Positions 45,765 through 48,056 of a stretch of 48,056 nt of DNA are shown in pieces; position 1 is the first letter of the stretch; each line of letters opens with the position of its first letter. The notes under the pieces are model-generated. The model had not been told where the DNA came from and searched no databases. It saw nothing but the letters and a program-made list of their open reading frames with translations. Origin of the DNA: an uncultured Nocardioides sp. (lineage in GTDB: Bacteria > Actinomycetota > Actinomycetes > Propionibacteriales > Nocardioidaceae); NCBI RefSeq assembly GCF_902805925.1, contig NZ_CADCUP010000048.1, forward strand, positions 1-48,056, in the 5' to 3' direction. The position numbers were made by a program, and so were the translations under genes.

Positions 45765-45770
45765 TACTAA
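45765..45770 (+). promoter_or_regulatory. -10 element for a possibly leaderless hadA transcript
   Basis: TACTAA at 45765-45770 ends 9 bp before the hadA ATG, so transcription would start at or next to the start codon. Leaderless mRNAs are common in actinobacteria. GGAG at 45775-45778 is too close to the ATG to be a good ribosome-binding site. Confidence 0.4.
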
Positions 45771-45779
45771 CCTCGGAGC

Positions 45780-46181
45780 ATGCCCGTCGACCAGTCCCTC
45801 GTGGGGCGCAGCTTCCCGCCGACCCCCGCCTTCGCGGTCACCGAGGAGGGCGTTGCGGCGTTCGTTGCCACCACCGGTGGCGAGTACGCCGGCGGTCCCG
45901 CGCCCGCGACGTACCCGATCGTGCTGGCCTTCGACGCGATGAACGCGTTCCTCCAGAGCGAGCAGGTGGAGCTGCACCGCATCGTCCACGGCGAGCAGCG
46001 CTTCGGCTACGAGCGGCCGGTGGTGCCCGGCGACGTGCTCACCGCGACGCTCACCGTCAGCAGCCTGCGCCAGATCGGCGGCGCCGACATCATCGGCACC
46101 ACCTCGGCGATCACCGACGCCGACGGCACGCTCGTGTGCACCACGAGCGCCACGCTCGTCCACAAGGGGGCCGACGCATGA
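45780..46181 (+). CDS. hadA: MaoC-type (3R)-hydroxyacyl-ACP dehydratase subunit A
   Basis: Hotdog-fold subunit of 133 aa resembling mycobacterial HadA, which dimerises with HadB to dehydrate 3-hydroxyacyl-ACP (FAS-II-type) or -CoA intermediates. It has GRSFPPTPAFAVTEEGVAAFVATTG at the N-terminus and VHGEQRFGYERPVVPGDVL, the usual MaoC N-terminal-domain segment. It lacks the catalytic Asp-His pair, which HadB supplies. The stop overlaps hadB by 4 bp. Confidence 0.88.
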   Translation: MPVDQSLVGRSFPPTPAFAVTEEGVAAFVATTGGEYAGGPAPATYPIVLAFDAMNAFLQSEQVELHRIVHGEQRFGYERPVVPGDVLTATLTVSSLRQIGGADIIGTTSAITDADGTLVCTTSATLVHKGADA

Positions 46182-46558
46182 GCGAGCTCGCCACCCAGAC
46201 GTTCACCATCACCCGCGACGACCTCGTGCGGTACGCCGCGGCCAGCGGTGACCACAACCCGATCCACCAGGACGAGGCGGTGGCGACCAGCGTCGGCCTC
46301 CCCGGGGTCATCGCGCACGGCATGTACACCATGGCCCTGGCCGCCCGCGCGGTCGACTCGTGGTTCCCCGGCGCCGAGGTCGTCAGCCTCGGGTGCAAGT
46401 TCACCCAGCCGGTCGTGGTGCCCGCCGAGCACGGCGTGGACCTCGAGGTGGCCGGCGTCGTCTCCACGGTCCAGGACGGGCTCACCACCGTCGCGCTCAC
46501 GGTCACGAGCGGCGGCCAGAAGGTGCTCGGCATGCCGCGGGCGGTCGTGCGTGCCTGA
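46178..46558 (+). CDS. hadB: MaoC-type (3R)-hydroxyacyl-ACP dehydratase subunit B
   Basis: Catalytic hotdog subunit of 126 aa with the hydratase-2 motif YAAASGDHNPIHQDE, where the Asp and His form the active site, and GLPGVIAHGMYTMA. The ATG at 46178 lies in the 4-bp overlap with hadA. The rpmG-hadA-hadB-murB order matches mycobacteria and streptomycetes; whether it works in fatty-acid elongation here is inferred. Confidence 0.9.
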   Translation: MSELATQTFTITRDDLVRYAAASGDHNPIHQDEAVATSVGLPGVIAHGMYTMALAARAVDSWFPGAEVVSLGCKFTQPVVVPAEHGVDLEVAGVVSTVQDGLTTVALTVTSGGQKVLGMPRAVVRA

Positions 46559-47597
46559 GCAGAGCCCGACCCTGCTGCGGGACCACACGACGTTGCGCCT
46601 CGGCGGTCCGGCCGCCCGGTGGGAGCGCGCCACGACGGAGGCCGAGGTCGTCGAGGCCGTCTCCGCCGCCGACGACCGCGGGGAGCCGGTGCTCGTGCTG
46701 GGCGGCGGCTCCAACCTCGTCGTCTCCGACGAGGGGTTCCCCGGCACCGTGGTCGAGGTGGCCACCACCGGGGTGCGCCCCGACGTCGAGGACGGCGTCT
46801 CGTGCGGCGGCGTGCTGGTGACGGTCGCTGCCGGCGAGGACTGGGACGCCCTCGTCGCCCGAGCCGTCGAGCGCGGGTGGGTCGGCATCGAGGCGCTCTC
46901 CGGCATCCCCGGAGCCGTCGGCGCGACCCCGATCCAGAACGTCGGCGCCTACGGGCAGGACGTCTCCCAGACCATCGCCAGCGTCCGGGTGTGGGACCGC
47001 ACCCTCCGCGGCGTGCGGACCTTTGCGGCCGCGGACTGCCACTTCGGCTACCGGCACAGCCGCTTCAAGGCCGACCCGGGCCGGCACGTGGTGCTCGACG
47101 TGACCTTCCAGCTCGCGCAGGGCGACCTGTCCACGCCTGTGCGGTACGCCGAGCTGGCACGGACCCTCGGCGTCGAGCAGGGGCAGCGCGCCCCGCTGGC
47201 CGACGTCCGCGCCGCCGTGCTCTCGCTGCGGGCCGGCAAGGGCATGGTGCTCGACGACGAGGACCCCGACACCTGGAGCGCGGGCTCCTTCTTCACCAAC
47301 CCGTTCCTCACGCCCGAGGAGGCGGCGGGGCTGCCCGACGACGCCCCCCGGTGGCCGCAGCCCGACGGCACCCTGAAGACGAGTGCGGCGTGGCTGATCG
47401 AGCACGCCGGGTTCAGCCGGGGACACGGCCAGGGGCGGGTGAGCCTCTCCACCAAGCACACCCTGGCACTGACCAACCGGGGCGGCGCGTCCGCCGAGGA
47501 GCTGCTCGGCCTGGCCCGCGAGGTGCGCGACGGCGTGGCGGCGCGGTTCGGGGTCCGGCTCGTCAACGAGCCGGTGCTGGTGGGGCTGGAGCTGTAA
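46551..47597 (+). CDS. murB: UDP-N-acetylenolpyruvoylglucosamine reductase
   Basis: FAD-dependent reductase that makes UDP-MurNAc for peptidoglycan. The 348-aa protein shows the FAD-binding VLVLGGGSNLVVSDEGFPG, EALSGIPGAVGATPIQNVGAYG, the proton-donor Ser in AGSFFTNPF, and the C-terminal Glu in NEPVLVG. The GTG at 46551 overlaps the hadB stop by 8 bp; the frame upstream is a hadB shadow. Last gene of the had-mur operon. Confidence 0.95.
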   Translation: MPEQSPTLLRDHTTLRLGGPAARWERATTEAEVVEAVSAADDRGEPVLVLGGGSNLVVSDEGFPGTVVEVATTGVRPDVEDGVSCGGVLVTVAAGEDWDALVARAVERGWVGIEALSGIPGAVGATPIQNVGAYGQDVSQTIASVRVWDRTLRGVRTFAAADCHFGYRHSRFKADPGRHVVLDVTFQLAQGDLSTPVRYAELARTLGVEQGQRAPLADVRAAVLSLRAGKGMVLDDEDPDTWSAGSFFTNPFLTPEEAAGLPDDAPRWPQPDGTLKTSAAWLIEHAGFSRGHGQGRVSLSTKHTLALTNRGGASAEELLGLAREVRDGVAARFGVRLVNEPVLVGLEL

Positions 47598-47753
47598 CTG
47601 ACCCCCGGTCCTCCGGTTCTTTGATTCTCTCGTTCCTGAGCCGTCGTCGACAGCACCGGTTCCATCGTCACGCCGGGAGCGGCGGACCACAGTCGCCACC
47701 GCCAGTAGAGCGCCCCGGGTCCTCGATGGTCGTGCGCACAGGCGCGCCGATGG

Positions 47754-47774
47754 CCCCGCCATGGGATGGCGGGG
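47754..47774. terminator. hairpin downstream of murB and of the broken HNH tail
   Basis: A perfect 9-bp stem CCCCGCCAT/ATGGCGGGG with loop GGG. It follows murB by about 155 bp on the plus strand and the inner HNH-tail copy on the minus strand. A related hairpin (CCCCGCC/GGCGGGG, 47936-47952) holds the same position after the outer copy, so the hairpin was part of the duplicated unit. The stretch 47598-47753 holds no gene. Confidence 0.55.
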
Positions 47775-47785
47775 TGTCGGGGCGC

Positions 47786-47888
47786 GGTGGTCAACCGGGC
47801 CCGGTGCCGGTTCAGTCCAGGTGTACGCCGCGGGGCCGGTGCGCCGGGAGCGCCACCGGCCGTGGGCCTTGAGGCGATGGTGGCTGCT
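47786..47888 (-). pseudogene. truncated, frameshifted copy of an HNH endonuclease C-terminus
   Basis: On the minus strand this reads SSHHRLKAHGRWRSRRT followed by GPAAYTWT, the ending typical of actinobacterial DUF222/HNH (13E12-repeat) endonucleases, whose HNH motif runs into HHRLKTHGRW. Compared with the copy at the window edge, 31 bp are missing after TWT, which shifts the frame and removes the stop. There is no N-terminal part of the gene here. Confidence 0.62.
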
Positions 47889-47935
47889 GTCGCCGCCGGG
47901 GACTGTCTCGGGGCACGCCGGGGGCACGCCGAGGG

Positions 47936-47952
47936 CCCCGCCGACGGCGGGG
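47936..47952. terminator. hairpin after the outer HNH tail
   Basis: CCCCGCC/GGCGGGG stem of 7 bp with loop GAC, 16 bp after the stop of the partial HNH gene on the minus strand. Confidence 0.45.
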
Positions 47953-47967
47953 TGCGGGGCGTGGTGG

Positions 47968-48056
47968 TCAACCGGGCCCGGTGCCGGTGGCGTCGCGGGT
48001 GTACGTGTGGCCCTCCGGGCTGGTCCAGGTGTACGCCGCGGGGTCGGTGCGCCGGT
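47968..48056 (-). CDS. HNH endonuclease (DUF222 type), C-terminus only
   Basis: The last 28 codons of a minus-strand gene that continues beyond the window. They read RRTDPAAYTWTSPEGHTYT and RDATGTGPG, then TGA at 47970-47968. W-T-S-P-x-G-x-x-Y is the standard ending of DUF222/HNH endonuclease repeat proteins of actinobacteria. These are multicopy genes of unclear function. The catalytic HNH motif itself lies outside the window, so the call rests on the tail and on its relation to the inner copy. Confidence 0.62.
   Translation of the reverse strand, partial: RRTDPAAYTWTSPEGHTYTRDATGTGPG

Noticed and set aside
47598..48056. Repeats at the right edge as a CRISPR array or transposon end
   Set aside because: There are only two copies, unevenly spaced and internally different, and they read as protein-coding tail sequence on the minus strand; no transposase or spacer-like unit is present.
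1..48056. Defence island, prophage, integrative element or biosynthetic cluster
   Set aside because: No integrase, transposase, phage structural gene, restriction-modification, toxin-antitoxin, NRPS or PKS gene was found; the gene content is core metabolism and transport.

Overview
The window is high-GC DNA with dense, mostly co-directional genes that overlap at start and stop codons (ATGA, GTGA, TGATG). The gene set (14-subunit complex I beside menaquinone genes, KorAB 2-oxoacid:ferredoxin oxidoreductase, HadA/HadB-type dehydratases next to rpmG and murB, many GTG starts) points to an actinobacterium. A Propionibacteriales/Nocardioides-like organism is my best inference; no rRNA is present to fix the taxon.

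Layout. 35-17716 (+): menG/ubiE, then a complete nuoABCDEFGHIJKLMN operon, then a long-chain polyprenyl diphosphate synthase. Menaquinone tailoring and side-chain synthesis therefore bracket the NADH:menaquinone oxidoreductase that uses the product. A Rex-like operator lies between menG and nuoA. 17751-21135 (+): a TetR regulator, a TM-helix-repeat channel-like protein, a PRC-barrel/DUF2382 protein behind a SigB-type promoter, and a four-helix membrane protein; this looks like an envelope or general-stress cassette. 21194-25262 (-): rarD-type permease and korB/korA. 25504-29236 (+): sulfate ABC importer (binding protein, cysT, cysW, cysA). 29274-32222: YajQ-family protein (-), tRNA-Tyr with a strong terminator, a yybP-ykoY manganese riboswitch in front of mntP, and an MFS transporter. 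32254-33696: remnant of an aldose 1-epimerase, a PaaI-type thioesterase, a YCII protein and a small membrane-anchored protein.

33900-37238 is a divergent homogentisate (tyrosine/phenylalanine) catabolic locus: fahA plus a translationally coupled unknown gene on the minus strand, and hmgA on the plus strand, with a dyad-symmetric operator candidate between them. 37306-41111 (-) encodes a heterodimeric ABC exporter with strikingly asymmetric ATPase sites. 41275-44292 holds a pirin, a 3-methyladenine DNA glycosylase I and a glucose-6-phosphate dehydrogenase. 44362-44697 is a decayed amidase. 44767-47597 (+) carries tRNA-Thr, tRNA-Met, rpmG, a truncated globin, hadA, hadB and murB. The right edge holds a tandemly duplicated tail of an HNH endonuclease gene; the inner copy is broken.

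Most of the window is core chromosomal metabolism. I did not find a defence island, prophage, CRISPR array or secondary-metabolite cluster. The most informative observations are regulatory elements (Rex site, Mn riboswitch, SigB-type promoter, hmgA/fahA dyad), the asymmetric ABC pair, the unknown gene coupled to fahA, and three gene remnants.
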